The notes under the pieces: generated by a model | Told to the model about the DNA's origin: nothing | Databases searched by the model: none | The model's input: the letters and a program-made list of their open reading frames with translations, nothing else | Assembly: GCF_009712475.1 (NCBI RefSeq) | Contig: NZ_VCJO01000006.1 | Coordinates: 186,001 to 250,000, forward strand | Length of the DNA stretch: 64,000 bases | Direction of reading: 5' to 3' | Source: Micromonospora sp. CP22 | Lineage (GTDB): Bacteria; Actinomycetota; Actinomycetes; Mycobacteriales; Micromonosporaceae | Shown: piece by piece, positions 40,646 to 50,292 of the stretch | Layout of the letters: every line of letters starts with the position of its first letter | Numbering within the stretch: the stretch's first letter is position 1 | Program-made: the position numbers and the translations under genes

Positions 40646-40868
40646 ATATGTTACCTGATAGTGACGCTACGTATTGACTTGCCTGCTGCCGGTTGCGTCC
40701 TCGGGCCCGGCCCGCATGAGGTGGTAGCATCGCCCGTCATGCCGGTGCGTACGGCGACTCCAGGTCCAGCTGGAGGTGTCCGAGGGCAGCGCGACGACGG
40801 CGCAACCCCGTCGGTCCGGCGCGGAAATCGATGATCTCAATCAGCCGGTTATCAGGGGTGGACCAGTC

Positions 40869-41840
40869 GTGACCGTTCGTCAGTCGATCGTCTTCAACGG
40901 TGACCTCGGCAGCGGCAAGAGCACTGTCTCGGTCGAGATCGCCAAGCGGCTCGGCATGCGCCGGGTCAGCGTCGGTGACCTGTATCGCAAGATGGCCCAG
41001 GAGCGGCAGATGACCGCTCTCCAGCTGAACCTGCACGCCGAGTTGGACCAGGCCGTCGACGGCTACGTCGACCAGCTCCAGCGGGACATCGCCGCCTCCG
41101 GCGAGAGCCTGGTCATGGACTCCCGGCTGGCCTGGCACTTCTTCACCGACGCGCTCAAGGTGCACATGATCACCGAGCCGGGTGAGGCCGCCCGTCGCGT
41201 CCTGCTGCGCCCCTCCGGTCCGGCCGAGAGCTATACCTCGCTGGAGGAGGCGAAGGCGAAGCTCAAGGAACGCAGCGAGAGCGAGCGCAACCGGTTCCTG
41301 GTCCGGTACGGCGTGGACAAGGCCCGGCTGCGCAACTACGACCTGATCTGCGACACCACCCGGGCGTCCGCCGACGAGGTGATCGAGAGCATCATCGACG
41401 CGTACGAGGGACGGCTCGCGCCCGAGGTGCTGCGCGGCGCGCCTCCGCTGCTGCTGCTCGACCCGGGACGGGTCTACCCGACCGAGGAGATCGGCGGCCT
41501 GCGCGGCCTGTGGGACTCGACCTCCGTGCCCGAGGTCCCCGCCGATGAGACCGGCCTGGAGCCGTTGGACATCGGCTACACCGGCGAGTACTTCTTTGTG
41601 GTCAACGGACACCGTCGGCTCAGCGCCGCCCTGCGCAACGGCGTGCGGCTGGTGCCGGGTCGGCTGGTCGCCGAGGTCGAGGAACCGGTGGTCGGTGGGG
41701 TGAGCGCGATGGACTACTTCGTCGCCCAAACCCGCCCCAGCCTGATCCACGACTGGGAGGCGGCCCACGACATCCAGCTGCCGTTGCCGGAGCACGCGCT
41801 GCTCGCCGGCGACGCGGTGCTCGCCGGGGAGAGCGGCTGA
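40869..41840 (+). CDS. P-loop (CMP-kinase-like) domain fused to a ParB/sulfiredoxin-like domain
   Basis: 323 residues from the GTG at 40869; a GTG at 40776 would add 31 unremarkable residues. The N-terminal domain resembles cytidylate/nucleoside-monophosphate kinases: Walker A NGDLGSGKSTVS (10-21), RRVSVGDLYRKMA, VMDSRLAWHFF, and a lid-like KLKERSESERNRFLVRYG. The C-terminal part (about 195-270) has VYPTEEIGGLRGLW and YTGEYFFVVNGHRRLSAAL, like the ParB/Srx fold whose G-E/H-R-R motif (here GHRR, 247-250) binds nucleotide in ParB CTPases. A 35-bp tandem duplication covers the stop codon. I do not know a characterised homologue. Confidence 0.72.
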   Translation: MTVRQSIVFNGDLGSGKSTVSVEIAKRLGMRRVSVGDLYRKMAQERQMTALQLNLHAELDQAVDGYVDQLQRDIAASGESLVMDSRLAWHFFTDALKVHMITEPGEAARRVLLRPSGPAESYTSLEEAKAKLKERSESERNRFLVRYGVDKARLRNYDLICDTTRASADEVIESIIDAYEGRLAPEVLRGAPPLLLLDPGRVYPTEEIGGLRGLWDSTSVPEVPADETGLEPLDIGYTGEYFFVVNGHRRLSAALRNGVRLVPGRLVAEVEEPVVGGVSAMDYFVAQTRPSLIHDWEAAHDIQLPLPEHALLAGDAVLAGESG

Positions 41841-41897
41841 CCGGCCAGGCGGCGCCGGTCGGGGTGAGCGGCTGACTCGCCAGGCGGTGCCGGCCGC
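41831..41897 (+). repeat. 35-bp imperfect tandem duplication over the stop codon
   Basis: GAGCGGCTGA followed by CGGCCAGGCGG at 41831 recurs 35 bp later (41866-41897) with a few changes. The first copy includes the stop of the kinase-ParB fusion. It appears to be a local slippage duplication in the 137-bp spacer before the P450 gene. Confidence 0.5.
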
Positions 41898-41977
41898 GGA
41901 AGGCGGCCGTGCGCGGTACCACGGCGACGGCGTCGCGCGGGATGATGGAGCCTCCAGGATCCCCCCAAGGAGGCCGG

Positions 41978-43246
41978 ATGGATGTCGCCGAGGCGTTCGC
42001 GTCGCTCATGTCGCCCGAAGGGCGCGTAGACCCCTATCCGGCGTACGAACAGCTGCGTGCCCACGGACCGGTCGCGCAGACCGGTCCGGGCGTGTATGCG
42101 GTCACCGGTCACGCCGAGGCCGACGAACTGCTTCGGGACGCCCGGATCCGGGTGCTCGACGAGCACCTGCGCGACGGCATCCTGCCCGACTGGCGGCAGA
42201 GCCCGGCCGTGTCCTCGATCGCCCGATCCATGTTGCGTACGAACCCGCCCGACCACAGCCGGATGCGTCGCCTCGTCACCGGCGCCTTCACCCCCCGCCG
42301 GATCAACGCCATGCGCGAGGTGGTCGCGGCGCAGACCGACGAACTGATCGACGGGATGACCACAGCCGGCCGGGGTGGGGCGGCGGTGGACTTCATGGCC
42401 GAGTTCGCCTACCCGCTGCCGGTCGGGGTGATCTGCGAACTGCTCGGCGTGCCCGCCGCCGACCGCCCGCTGTTCCGGCGCTGGACGGCCGACCTGACCG
42501 GAGTCCTGGAGCCCGAGATCAGCGCGGCGGAACTGGCCGTGGCCGACGCCGGTGCCACCGAGCTGCGTGACTACTTCACCGAACTGGTGGCCGCCCGTCG
42601 CCGCGCACCGGCCGACGACCTGACCACCGCCCTGGTGCAGGCGCACGACGCCGGTGACCGGCTCTCCGGTGACGAACTGTTGGCGAACCTGGTGATCCTG
42701 CTGGTCGCCGGTTTCGAGACCACCACCAACCTGCTCGGCAACGGGTTGGCGGTGCTGCTGGCCCACCCCCGGGAGGCCGAGGGGCTGCGCCAGCAGCCGC
42801 AGCACGCCCCGGCGTACGTGGACGAACTGCTCCGTTTCGACTCGCCGGTGCAGCTGACCACCCGCGTCAACGCCGAGGCGGTCGACCTCGACGGGGTCGA
42901 GGTGCCGGCGGGCAGCTGGATCCTGCTGCTGCTCGGCGCGGCCAACCGCGACCCACGGCGCTACCACCGACCGGAGCGGTTCGACCCGTGGCGGGCCCAG
43001 CTGAGCCCGCTCTCCTTCGGTGCCGGGCCGCACTACTGCCTGGGGGCGGGTCTGGCCCGGCTGGAGGCCCAGATCGCCTTCCCGGCGTTGCTGCGCCGAT
43101 TGCCCACCCTGGCGCTGGCCGGGCAACCTCGGCGTCGGATCCGGCTGACCCTGCGTGGGTACGATCACCTGCCGGTCACCGTGGGTGCACCGCCGTCGAC
43201 CGGGGAGGGTGGTGCGCCGGGCGGCGCGGCTACCGGCAGTCCGTAG
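41978..43246 (+). CDS. Cytochrome P450
   Basis: 422-residue soluble bacterial class I P450. I-helix AGFETTTN (244-251, acid-alcohol pair as ET), K-helix ExxR in DELLRF (Glu283, Arg286), and the heme loop SFGAGPHYCLGAGLARLE with ligand Cys354. ATG at 41978 follows AAGGAGG; longer frames lack a site. No ferredoxin or reductase gene is adjacent and no secondary-metabolite cluster surrounds it, so the substrate is open. It interrupts the usual priA-def interval. Confidence 0.94.
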   Translation: MDVAEAFASLMSPEGRVDPYPAYEQLRAHGPVAQTGPGVYAVTGHAEADELLRDARIRVLDEHLRDGILPDWRQSPAVSSIARSMLRTNPPDHSRMRRLVTGAFTPRRINAMREVVAAQTDELIDGMTTAGRGGAAVDFMAEFAYPLPVGVICELLGVPAADRPLFRRWTADLTGVLEPEISAAELAVADAGATELRDYFTELVAARRRAPADDLTTALVQAHDAGDRLSGDELLANLVILLVAGFETTTNLLGNGLAVLLAHPREAEGLRQQPQHAPAYVDELLRFDSPVQLTTRVNAEAVDLDGVEVPAGSWILLLLGAANRDPRRYHRPERFDPWRAQLSPLSFGAGPHYCLGAGLARLEAQIAFPALLRRLPTLALAGQPRRRIRLTLRGYDHLPVTVGAPPSTGEGGAPGGAATGSP

Positions 43247-43249
43247 ACT
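43244..43249 (+). promoter_or_regulatory. Probable -10 element of def-fmt-rsmB
   Basis: TAGACT overlaps the P450 stop and would start a transcript near 43256, leaving a leader of about 35 nt with GAAGGAG before the def GTG. No clear -35. Confidence 0.4.
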
Positions 43250-43289
43250 GGTACGGCATTCCCGTCCTGCCGTGAAGGAGCCCATCCGC

Positions 43290-43850
43290 GTGACCGTCCA
43301 GCCCATCCGTCTGTTCGGAGACCCGGTGCTGCGCACGCCGGCCGATCCGGTGGTCGACTTCGACGTCGAGTTGCGAAAGCTCATCGAGGACCTGACCGAC
43401 ACCATGCGTGAGCAGGGTGGCGCCGGTCTCGCCGCGCCGCAGCTGGGCGTGGGCCTGCGGGTGTTCACCTTCGACGTCGACGACGTGGTGGGTCACCTGG
43501 TGAACCCGGTGCTGGAGTTCCCCGACGAGGAGGAGCAGGACGGCCCGGAGGGGTGCCTGTCCATCCCCGGGCTCTACTTCGACACCAAGCGTCGGCAGAA
43601 CGTCATCGCCAAGGGCTTCAACGGCTACGGTGACCCGATGCAGATCGTCGGCACCGGGTTGATGGCCCGCTGTGTGCAGCACGAGACCGACCACCTCGAC
43701 GGGGTGCTCTTCGTCGACCGGCTGGACCCGGCCGGCCGCAAGGAGGCGATGAAGGCGATCCGTCAGGCCGAGTGGTACGACCCGGCCGCCCCACCGACGG
43801 TCAAGCTGAGCCCGCACGCCGCCGGTAACCCGTTCGGTCTGGGGCGGTGA
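43290..43850 (+). CDS. def: Peptide deformylase
   Basis: Removes the formyl group from nascent proteins. 186 residues; the three metal-site motifs are intact: [18 protein letters not shown] (Cys ligand) and [12 protein letters not shown] (HExxH). GTG at 43290 with GAAGGAG upstream. Four bases separate it from fmt. Confidence 0.97.
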   Translation: MTVQPIRLFGDPVLRTPADPVVDFDVELRKLIEDLTDTMREQGGAGLAAPQLGVGLRVFTFDVDDVVGHLVNPVLEFPDEEEQDGPEGCLSIPGLYFDTKRRQNVIAKGFNGYGDPMQIVGTGLMARCVQHETDHLDGVLFVDRLDPAGRKEAMKAIRQAEWYDPAAPPTVKLSPHAAGNPFGLGR

Positions 43851-43854
43851 CCCG

Positions 43855-44781
43855 ATGCGCGTGATCTTCGCCGGTACGCCGGCCGTCGCTGTTCCGGCCC
43901 TGTCCGCCGTGGCCGAGTCCCAGCACGAGGTGATCGCCGTGGTCACCCGTCCGGACGCGCCCGCCGGGCGCGGTCGGGGTCTGGTCCGTTCCCCGGTCGG
44001 CGCGTGGGCCGACGAGCGGGGCATCGAGGTGTTGACCCCGGCGCGTCCGCGTGAGCCGGAGTTCCTGGACCGGCTGCGCGAGCTGGCTCCGGACTGCGTG
44101 CCGGTGGTCGCCTACGGCGCGCTGGTGCCGCCGGTCGCGCTGGAGATCCCCCGGCACGGCTGGGTGAACCTGCACTTCTCGCTGCTGCCGGCGTGGCGGG
44201 GAGCCGCGCCGGTGCAGCACGCCGTGCTGCACGGCGACGAGGTGACCGGCGCCAGCGTCTTCCAACTGGAGGAGGGGCTGGACACCGGTCCGGTCTACGG
44301 CACGGTCACCGACGAGATCCGTCCCACCGACACCTCCGGTGACCTGCTGGAGCGGTTGGCGCACAGCGGTGCCGGGCTGCTGGTGGCGGTGCTGGACGCG
44401 TTGGCCGACGGCACCGCGAGGGCGCAACCGCAGCCCGCCGACGGGGTGAGCCTCGCGCCGAAGCTGACCGTCGAGGACGCCCGGGTGCGCTGGGGCGACC
44501 CCGCCTTCGCGGTGGACCGACGGATCCGCGCGTGCACGCCCGCCCCCGGGCCGTGGACGACCTTCCGGGGCGATCGGGTGAAGCTCGGCCCGGTCACCCC
44601 GGCGCCCGACGCGCAGCCGCTGAAACCCGGTGAGCTGATGGTGTCCAAGGACCGGGTGCTGGCCGGCACGGCCACCGTGCCGGTCCGCCTCGGCGAGGTA
44701 CGCGCGGCCGGCAAGCGGGCCATGGCGGCGACCGACTGGGCACGTGGTGCCCGGGTCGGTGCCGGCGAGGAGTTCGTGTGA
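43855..44781 (+). CDS. fmt: Methionyl-tRNA formyltransferase
   Basis: 308 residues. Formylates initiator Met-tRNA with 10-formyl-THF. N-terminal [18 protein letters not shown], catalytic [17 protein letters not shown], and [15 protein letters not shown] loop ([14 protein letters not shown]). The C-terminal tRNA-binding domain is about residues 205-308. Overlaps rsmB by 4 bp (GTGA). Confidence 0.97.
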   Translation: MRVIFAGTPAVAVPALSAVAESQHEVIAVVTRPDAPAGRGRGLVRSPVGAWADERGIEVLTPARPREPEFLDRLRELAPDCVPVVAYGALVPPVALEIPRHGWVNLHFSLLPAWRGAAPVQHAVLHGDEVTGASVFQLEEGLDTGPVYGTVTDEIRPTDTSGDLLERLAHSGAGLLVAVLDALADGTARAQPQPADGVSLAPKLTVEDARVRWGDPAFAVDRRIRACTPAPGPWTTFRGDRVKLGPVTPAPDAQPLKPGELMVSKDRVLAGTATVPVRLGEVRAAGKRAMAATDWARGARVGAGEEFV

Positions 44782-46193
44782 GAGAGACCACCGCCCGTGG
44801 CGGCGCGGAGCGACGCGGATCCCGCCCCGGGCGACCGGTGGTCGACCGGGCCCGTTACGCGGCGTACGAGGCCGTCGCGGCGGTGCACCGCGACGACGCG
44901 TACGCCAACCTGGTGCTGCCGTCGATCCTGAGTGACTCGGGGCTGACCGGGCGGGACGCCGCCTTCGCCACCGAACTGACCTACGGCACCCTGCGCCACC
45001 TGGGCACGCTCGACGCCATCCTCACCGCCGCGGCCGGGCGGGACGTGCAGCGGATCGACCCACCGGTCCGCGACGCGTTGCGCATCGGCGCGTACCAACT
45101 GCTGCACACCCGGGTGCCGGCGCACGCGGCGGTCTCCTCCACCGTCGACCTGGTCCGCGCGGTGGGCCAGGGTGCCACCGGGTTCGCCAACGCGGTGCTG
45201 CGCGAGGTCGCCACCCGCGACGTCGACGGGTGGGTGTCCCGGCTCGCGCCACCGATCGAACAGGACCCGGTCGGGCACCTCGCACTGACCTACAGCCATC
45301 CGGAGTGGATCGTGCGGGCGTTCAACGAGGCGCTCGGCGGTGACCTGGGCGAGACCACCCGCCTGCTGATCGAGGACAACGAGCGTCCTCCGGTGCACCT
45401 GTGCGCCCGCCCCGGTCTGGTCGACCCGGTCGACCTCGCCGACGAGGTGGGCGGCGCGCCCGGCGCCTTCTCGCCGTACGCGGTATACCTGGCCGGCGGT
45501 GCGCCCGGTGACCTGGCGGCGGTGGCGGACGGGCGAGCCCACGTCCAGGACGAGGGTTCCCAACTGGTGGCGAACGCGCTCGCGTCGGCACCGGTGGACG
45601 GCCCCGACGGCCGGTGGCTCGACCTGTGCGCCGGGCCGGGCGGCAAGTCGGGTCTGCTCGGGGCGCTGGCCGCGCAACGGGACGCACGGCTGACCGCCGT
45701 GGAGATCGCCGAGCACCGGGCCCGGCTGGTCGCGAACGCCACCCGAGGGCTGCCGGTGACCGTGCTGAACACCGACGGCCGGCTGGTCGGCACCGAGGCG
45801 AAGCTGCCGGAGCAGCACTTCGACCGGGTGCTGGTCGACGCGCCCTGCACCGGGCTCGGTTCGCTGCGCCGTCGGCCGGAGTCGCGCTGGCGCCGACAGC
45901 CGTCGGACCTGTCGGCGCTGACCCGGTTGCAGCGTGAGCTGCTCGTCGCCGGGCTGCGGGCGGCCCGCCCGGGCGGGCTGGTGGCCTACGTGACCTGCTC
46001 GCCGCACACCGTGGAGACCCACGTGACGGTGACCGAGGCGGCCCGTCGCAGCGGAGTCCCGGTCGACTTCGTCGACGCGCGTACGGTGTTGCCGGCCGGG
46101 ATGCCCGGCCTGGGCGACGGCCCGACGGTGCAGTTGTGGCCGCACCGGCACGGCACCGACGCCATGTTCCTGGCCCTGCTGCGCCGCACCTGA
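44778..46193 (+). CDS. rsmB: 16S rRNA m5C967 methyltransferase
   Basis: 471 residues. The N-terminal NusB-like RNA-binding domain (about 20-160) includes [12 protein letters not shown] and [19 protein letters not shown]. The methyltransferase domain has the SAM site [35 protein letters not shown], and the catalytic cysteine in [10 protein letters not shown]. Third gene of the def operon; convergent with the lipoprotein pair downstream. Confidence 0.95.
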   Translation: MRETTARGGAERRGSRPGRPVVDRARYAAYEAVAAVHRDDAYANLVLPSILSDSGLTGRDAAFATELTYGTLRHLGTLDAILTAAAGRDVQRIDPPVRDALRIGAYQLLHTRVPAHAAVSSTVDLVRAVGQGATGFANAVLREVATRDVDGWVSRLAPPIEQDPVGHLALTYSHPEWIVRAFNEALGGDLGETTRLLIEDNERPPVHLCARPGLVDPVDLADEVGGAPGAFSPYAVYLAGGAPGDLAAVADGRAHVQDEGSQLVANALASAPVDGPDGRWLDLCAGPGGKSGLLGALAAQRDARLTAVEIAEHRARLVANATRGLPVTVLNTDGRLVGTEAKLPEQHFDRVLVDAPCTGLGSLRRRPESRWRRQPSDLSALTRLQRELLVAGLRAARPGGLVAYVTCSPHTVETHVTVTEAARRSGVPVDFVDARTVLPAGMPGLGDGPTVQLWPHRHGTDAMFLALLRRT

Positions 46194-46210
46194 CCCCGGC
46201 GCCGGTCGGG

Positions 46211-47095
46211 TCAGTTGATCGGTAGTGCCCGGGTACCGGCGCCCTTCACCGACCGGGTGAGGGTGCGGTTGCTGATCCAGAGGAAACACTGGACCGACCG
46301 GTTGCCGCTGCGCCACTCGCCTTCCGAGGGGTGGTAGAAGATCGTGCCGACCCGGTACTGGAGATTGCCGTCGTCGGGCACCTTGGCGTAGCGGGCGATG
46401 GTGCTGCGGCAGCCACGGTGGACCCGCTCCGGCTTCGCGAGGAGTTCCGACCAGCTGCTCTTCGGCGCCTGCCAGAGGCCCACGAACTCGGCCCGGTGCC
46501 GCTTGGTGCACCCGACGGCGACCATCTCGATCACCTCGTCGCCCTCGGTGCGGGCGTTGAAGCAGCCGTGCCGCAACGCCGACGAGCCGTCGAGTTCACC
46601 GGCCAGGCTGGCGGTACGGCGTACCGGCACCGGGGTGTCGAGGGCGCGCAACTCGTGCACATCGCAGCGGAACCAGCGGGCGCCGCCGGTCCACGCTCGC
46701 GGTGAGGGCAGGACGACGGTGAGGCCGATGCGGGCGGCACGCCAGTCGCCGCCCAGCGTGGTGCGGGCCTGCCGGTCGCATTCGCTGTACGCGGTGCGCA
46801 TCGCCTTGCTGCCGACCGTCGGTGGTCGGGCCCCGGCGGTCTCGGTGAAGGCTCCGACGTGCAGCGTCTCGGCCCGGTGCGGTTCGGCGCAGTCGACCGG
46901 GGCGTACGCGCTGAGGTAGCCGACCTCCTGCGGCTGCCCGTGGCAGACGCCGTCGTCGGGGGTGAACACCGTGGGCACCGCCATCGACGCCCAGTCGTCG
47001 ACCAGATCGCCGTCGATGCCGGCCGGCCTGGTGCAGCCGGTCGCCGCCAGCGCCGTCACGACGCCCAGCGCGACCCCGGTCACCCATCGCCGCAT
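46211..47095 (-). CDS. Lipoprotein with septum-formation-type repeats (paralogue 1)
   Basis: 294 residues from ATG 47095. Signal peptide with lipobox LAATGC. The mature part has two similar Cys/His modules, VDCAEPHRAETLHVGAFTE and VGCTKRHRAEFVGLWQAP, each followed by a conserved cysteine pair region (ECDRQAR..., ARWFRCDVHEL). This pattern fits the actinobacterial septum-formation domain. No enzymatic motif. 41 percent-style identity cannot be quoted without alignment, but it is clearly homologous to the next gene along its whole length. Function unknown, cell-surface. Confidence 0.8.
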   Translation of the reverse strand: MRRWVTGVALGVVTALAATGCTRPAGIDGDLVDDWASMAVPTVFTPDDGVCHGQPQEVGYLSAYAPVDCAEPHRAETLHVGAFTETAGARPPTVGSKAMRTAYSECDRQARTTLGGDWRAARIGLTVVLPSPRAWTGGARWFRCDVHELRALDTPVPVRRTASLAGELDGSSALRHGCFNARTEGDEVIEMVAVGCTKRHRAEFVGLWQAPKSSWSELLAKPERVHRGCRSTIARYAKVPDDGNLQYRVGTIFYHPSEGEWRSGNRSVQCFLWISNRTLTRSVKGAGTRALPIN

Positions 47096-47181
47096 CACAG
47101 TCGACCTCCCGCTCCCGATTTCGAAGCGGGAGCATACGGCACCGGGCTCCGGCGCTGCCCGGGACGTTTGGCTCACCGCGC

Positions 47182-48069
47182 TCAGGTGACGGGCAGTCCC
47201 TTCGGGCCCACGCCACGCATCGACCCGGTCAGTTTGCGGTCGTCGCTCCACAGGATGCACCGCACGCCCCGGTCGCCCTCCTCCCACTCCCGCTGCGACG
47301 GCGGGTAGAAGATGGAACCGGCCCGGTAGGGCAGGTCGGCGTTGTTGGGTACGTCGGCGAAGGCGGCGATCAGCTCCATGCAGCGCTTGTGGGCCTGTCC
47401 GGCGGAGGCGCTGAACTGCTCCCAGCTCATGTCCCGCTCGACGTAGACGCCGACGAACTCGGCGCCGTGCGGCTCGGTGCAGAGCACCGGGGCCATGTAG
47501 TTCAGGCTGTCGCCGATGAGCTTCGGGTCGAAGCAGCGGTGCACCAGCGGTGAGTCACCGATCAGGGCGCCGCGCAGGCTGCCGGTGCGGTTGACCGGCC
47601 GGGTGTTGTCGATGCTGTCGGTCTCGCTCAGGTCGCACCGGAACCACCGGGCGCCGCTGTTCCAGGCGGGCACCGACGGCAGGGCGATGTTGAGGGTCAA
47701 CCGGGCGGTGTGCCAGTCACCGCCGAGCACCAGCCGGGCCCGCTGGTCGCACTCGGCCCGGGCGGTACGCAACGCCGCCGACCCCGGTTCGGGGCGGTTG
47801 CCCTCGGCGGCGGCGTCGGTGAACGTGCCGACGTGGACCGTCTCGGCGAGGTGGCTGCGGGCGCAGTCCACCGTCTCGTACGTGCTGGCCTGGACGACCG
47901 AGGTGATCCGGGGCAGGCAGGCGTCGGTGGCCGGCACGAACATGGTCGGTGCCCGCATCGTCTGCCAGTCGTCGGTGAGATCGCCGTCTGTCCCGCCCGG
48001 CCGTACGCAACCGCTGAGCATCATCGCAGCGGTACTGGCCAGCCCCAGTGCCGCGAGCCACCGTCGCAT
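47182..48069 (-). CDS. Lipoprotein with septum-formation-type repeats (paralogue 2)
   Basis: 295 residues from ATG 48069; lipobox MLSGC. Same architecture as the downstream gene: GDLTDDWQTMRAPTMF, VDCARSHLAETVHVGTF, NSGARWFRCDLSE, VLCTEPHGAEFVGVY and the C-terminal GVRCILWSDDRKLTGS. The pair is a tandem duplication transcribed away from rpe. Probably surface lipoproteins in the cell envelope; no partner genes give a clearer role. Confidence 0.8.
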   Translation of the reverse strand: MRRWLAALGLASTAAMMLSGCVRPGGTDGDLTDDWQTMRAPTMFVPATDACLPRITSVVQASTYETVDCARSHLAETVHVGTFTDAAAEGNRPEPGSAALRTARAECDQRARLVLGGDWHTARLTLNIALPSVPAWNSGARWFRCDLSETDSIDNTRPVNRTGSLRGALIGDSPLVHRCFDPKLIGDSLNYMAPVLCTEPHGAEFVGVYVERDMSWEQFSASAGQAHKRCMELIAAFADVPNNADLPYRAGSIFYPPSQREWEEGDRGVRCILWSDDRKLTGSMRGVGPKGLPVT

Positions 48070-48303
48070 CGTCCGCCCTTTCCGGGAGCCGCCGCCCGGC
48101 TGCCGGCTCCCGCGCCCACCGGCCTGCACGATACCGTCACCGTCCCCGATGGAGTGTTGCCGCGAATCGGTCGTCTGGCCAGCCGAAGTTGAGCTTCGTT
48201 CCGTTTCACCGGTCCGAAGGGGGTCATTCTGCACCATTGGTCACCTCCGGGTCACGGGGTGTCCCGGTTGCTGGCACGACGCCATGGCCGCTGGCCGCGT
48301 TCG

Positions 48304-48309
48304 TACACT
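48304..48309 (+). promoter_or_regulatory. -10 element for leaderless rpe
   Basis: TACACT ends 6 nt before the rpe GTG (48316), and no ribosome-binding site precedes that start, so the transcript is probably leaderless. The rest of the 246-bp gap to the divergent lipoprotein shows nothing recognisable. Confidence 0.5.
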
Positions 48310-48315
48310 GGCCCT

Positions 48316-48996
48316 GTGACCGTACCGCCGCCAATCGTCGCGCCCAGCATCCTCGCCGCCGATTTCTCCCGTCTCGCCGAGGAGGTCCGCGCCGTCGAGG
48401 GCGCCGCGGACTGGTTGCACGTCGACGTGATGGACAACCACTTCGTGCCGAACCTGACCATCGGGCTGCCCGTGGTGCAGAGCCTGCGGGCCGCCACCAA
48501 GCTGCCGTTCGACGTCCACCTGATGATCACCGACCCGCACCGTTGGGCGCCCGGCTACGCCGACGCGGGGGCGTACAACGTCACCTTCCACGCGGAGGCC
48601 TGCGACGACCCGGTGGCGTTGGCCAGGGACCTGCGGGCGGCCGGCGCCCGGGCGGGACTGGCGATCGACCGGGACACCCCGATCGAGCCGTACCTCGACC
48701 TGCTGCCGAGCTTCGACACGCTGCTGGTCATGACCATCAAGGCCGGGTTCGGCGGGCAGCGGTTCCTGCCGCACCTGCTGGACAAGGTCCGCACCGCGCG
48801 TCGCCACGTCGACGCCGGCCATCTGGAGCTGCGCATCGAGGTCGACGGCGGGATCGCCGCCGACACCATCGAGCAGGCGGCCGCGGCCGGCGCCGACGCC
48901 TTCGTGGCCGGTACCGCCGTCTACGGCGCCGACGACCCAGCCGAGGCGGTACGCCGACTGCGGGGGCTGGCCGCAGGCGCGGCTGCCGGGGGCTGA
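48316..48996 (+). CDS. rpe: Ribulose-phosphate 3-epimerase
   Basis: 226 residues. Interconverts ribulose-5-phosphate and xylulose-5-phosphate. [34 protein letters not shown] (metal Asp and His; Asn replaces the usual Gly after MD) and [12 protein letters not shown] (variant of VNPGFGGQ), then [11 protein letters not shown]. Upstream of the riboflavin genes, whose RibB activity uses ribulose-5-phosphate. Confidence 0.94.
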   Translation: MTVPPPIVAPSILAADFSRLAEEVRAVEGAADWLHVDVMDNHFVPNLTIGLPVVQSLRAATKLPFDVHLMITDPHRWAPGYADAGAYNVTFHAEACDDPVALARDLRAAGARAGLAIDRDTPIEPYLDLLPSFDTLLVMTIKAGFGGQRFLPHLLDKVRTARRHVDAGHLELRIEVDGGIAADTIEQAAAAGADAFVAGTAVYGADDPAEAVRRLRGLAAGAAAGG

Positions 48997-48997
48997 C

Positions 48998-49978
48998 ATG
49001 GAGACCTCCGACGATCGCAAGGACGTGATCCTCGTCGTCGACGACGACGAGGACATCGCCCGCTTCGTCGAGTTCAACCTGCGGTTGCAGGGCTTCGAGG
49101 TGATCCTCGCCGCGGACGGCCAGGAGGCGCTGGAGCTGATCGAGCGGCAGCGGCCGGACCTGGCCGTGGTCGACCTGATGATGCCGCGCGTCGACGGGCT
49201 GGAACTGACCCGACGGCTGCGCGCCGACCCGATGACCGCGGCGTTGCCGGTGATCATGTTGACGGCCAAGGGGATGACCCAGGACAAGGTCAACGGGCTC
49301 AACGCCGGCGCCGACGACTACCTGGTCAAGCCCTTCGACAACGCCGAGCTGGTCGCCCGGGTCAGCTCCACGCTGCGGCGCAACAAGGAGTTCCGGGAGG
49401 TTTCCCCGCTGACCGGGCTGCCGGGCAACAGCCGGATCCGTCGGGAGATCGCCGACCGGGTCCGCGCCGGCACCGACTACGCTGTCGGCTACATCGACAT
49501 CGACCGGTTCAAGAGCGTCAACGACCGGTACGGGTTCGTCCGGGGGGACGGCTTCATCTCCGCGCTGGCCCGCAGCCTGCACCGGGCGGTGGTCGCGGTC
49601 GCCCTGCCACCGGCCTTCCTCGGCCACGTCGGCGGTGACGACTTCGTCTTCGTGTGCACACCCGAGCAGGTGCGGCCGCTCACCCTGCGCGTGTCGGTGG
49701 ACTTCGAGAAGGCCGCCGACGCCCTCTACGATCCCACCGACCGGGAACGCGGTTACGTGGAGCTGAAGGACCGGCGGGGCAACATCCGCCGGGCCGCGCT
49801 GGTCACCCTCTCCATCGGTGTCGCGATCTCCGACTCCGACAAGCGCATCACCGACCCGTTGGAGGCGATGACCGTCGCCTCCGAGATGAAGACCGTGGCG
49901 AAGAGTCAACCCGGCTCGTACGTGGCGGTGGATCGCCGTCGCGGCGTGTCCGATCCCGGTCGCCGTCATGTGAAGTAG
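48998..49978 (+). CDS. Response regulator with GGDEF-family output domain (REC-GGDDF)
   Basis: 326 residues. The REC domain (about 10-128) has acidic DDDE near residue 15, phospho-acceptor Asp59 in VVDLMMPRVDG and KPF lysine 111. The C-terminal domain starts SPLTGLPGNSRIRREI, with FKSVNDRYGFVRGDGF and signature GGDDF (212-216) instead of GGDEF. The change is conservative but should be tested for activity. No RxxD inhibitory site was identified immediately upstream. No histidine kinase is adjacent. Two bases after the rpe stop. Confidence 0.85.
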   Translation: METSDDRKDVILVVDDDEDIARFVEFNLRLQGFEVILAADGQEALELIERQRPDLAVVDLMMPRVDGLELTRRLRADPMTAALPVIMLTAKGMTQDKVNGLNAGADDYLVKPFDNAELVARVSSTLRRNKEFREVSPLTGLPGNSRIRREIADRVRAGTDYAVGYIDIDRFKSVNDRYGFVRGDGFISALARSLHRAVVAVALPPAFLGHVGGDDFVFVCTPEQVRPLTLRVSVDFEKAADALYDPTDRERGYVELKDRRGNIRRAALVTLSIGVAISDSDKRITDPLEAMTVASEMKTVAKSQPGSYVAVDRRRGVSDPGRRHVK

Positions 49979-50040
49979 CTCGCCCGGGTGGCACGACGCC
50001 CCGCCGGACGTGTAAGACTTTGCTCAGTACCCACCACGCG

Positions 50041-50203
50041 CTGGCGGGACTCGGTGTAATTCCGAACCGGCGGTGATCCACGGTCCGACCGTGGTAAGCC
50101 CGCGACCCGGGAGCGGTTCGTCCGCCCGGTGGACCTGGTGAGAATCCGGGGCCGACGGTTGGGGGCGGCTCGGCCGCGCCCAGACAGTCCGGATGGGAGA
50201 CAG
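50041..50203 (+). ncRNA. FMN riboswitch (RFN element)
   Basis: Conserved RFN blocks in order: GGTGTAATTCCGAACCGGCGG, GTAAGCCCGCGAC, a variable arm, GGTGAGAATCCGGGGCCGACGG, a variable GC arm, and AGTCCGGATGGGAGA. FMN binding should lower expression of the downstream rib operon. The ribD ATG is about 155 nt further on; the 379-bp gap from 49979 otherwise holds only the masking helix listed separately. Confidence 0.95.
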
Positions 50204-50292
50204 CGCGCGGGACGGAAGGGGGCCGTGTGGCTCGCCGTGTTCGGCGCGCGCACGTCCTGGCCGGGGCGGCTGTGCCGTACCCGGATTCCGTT

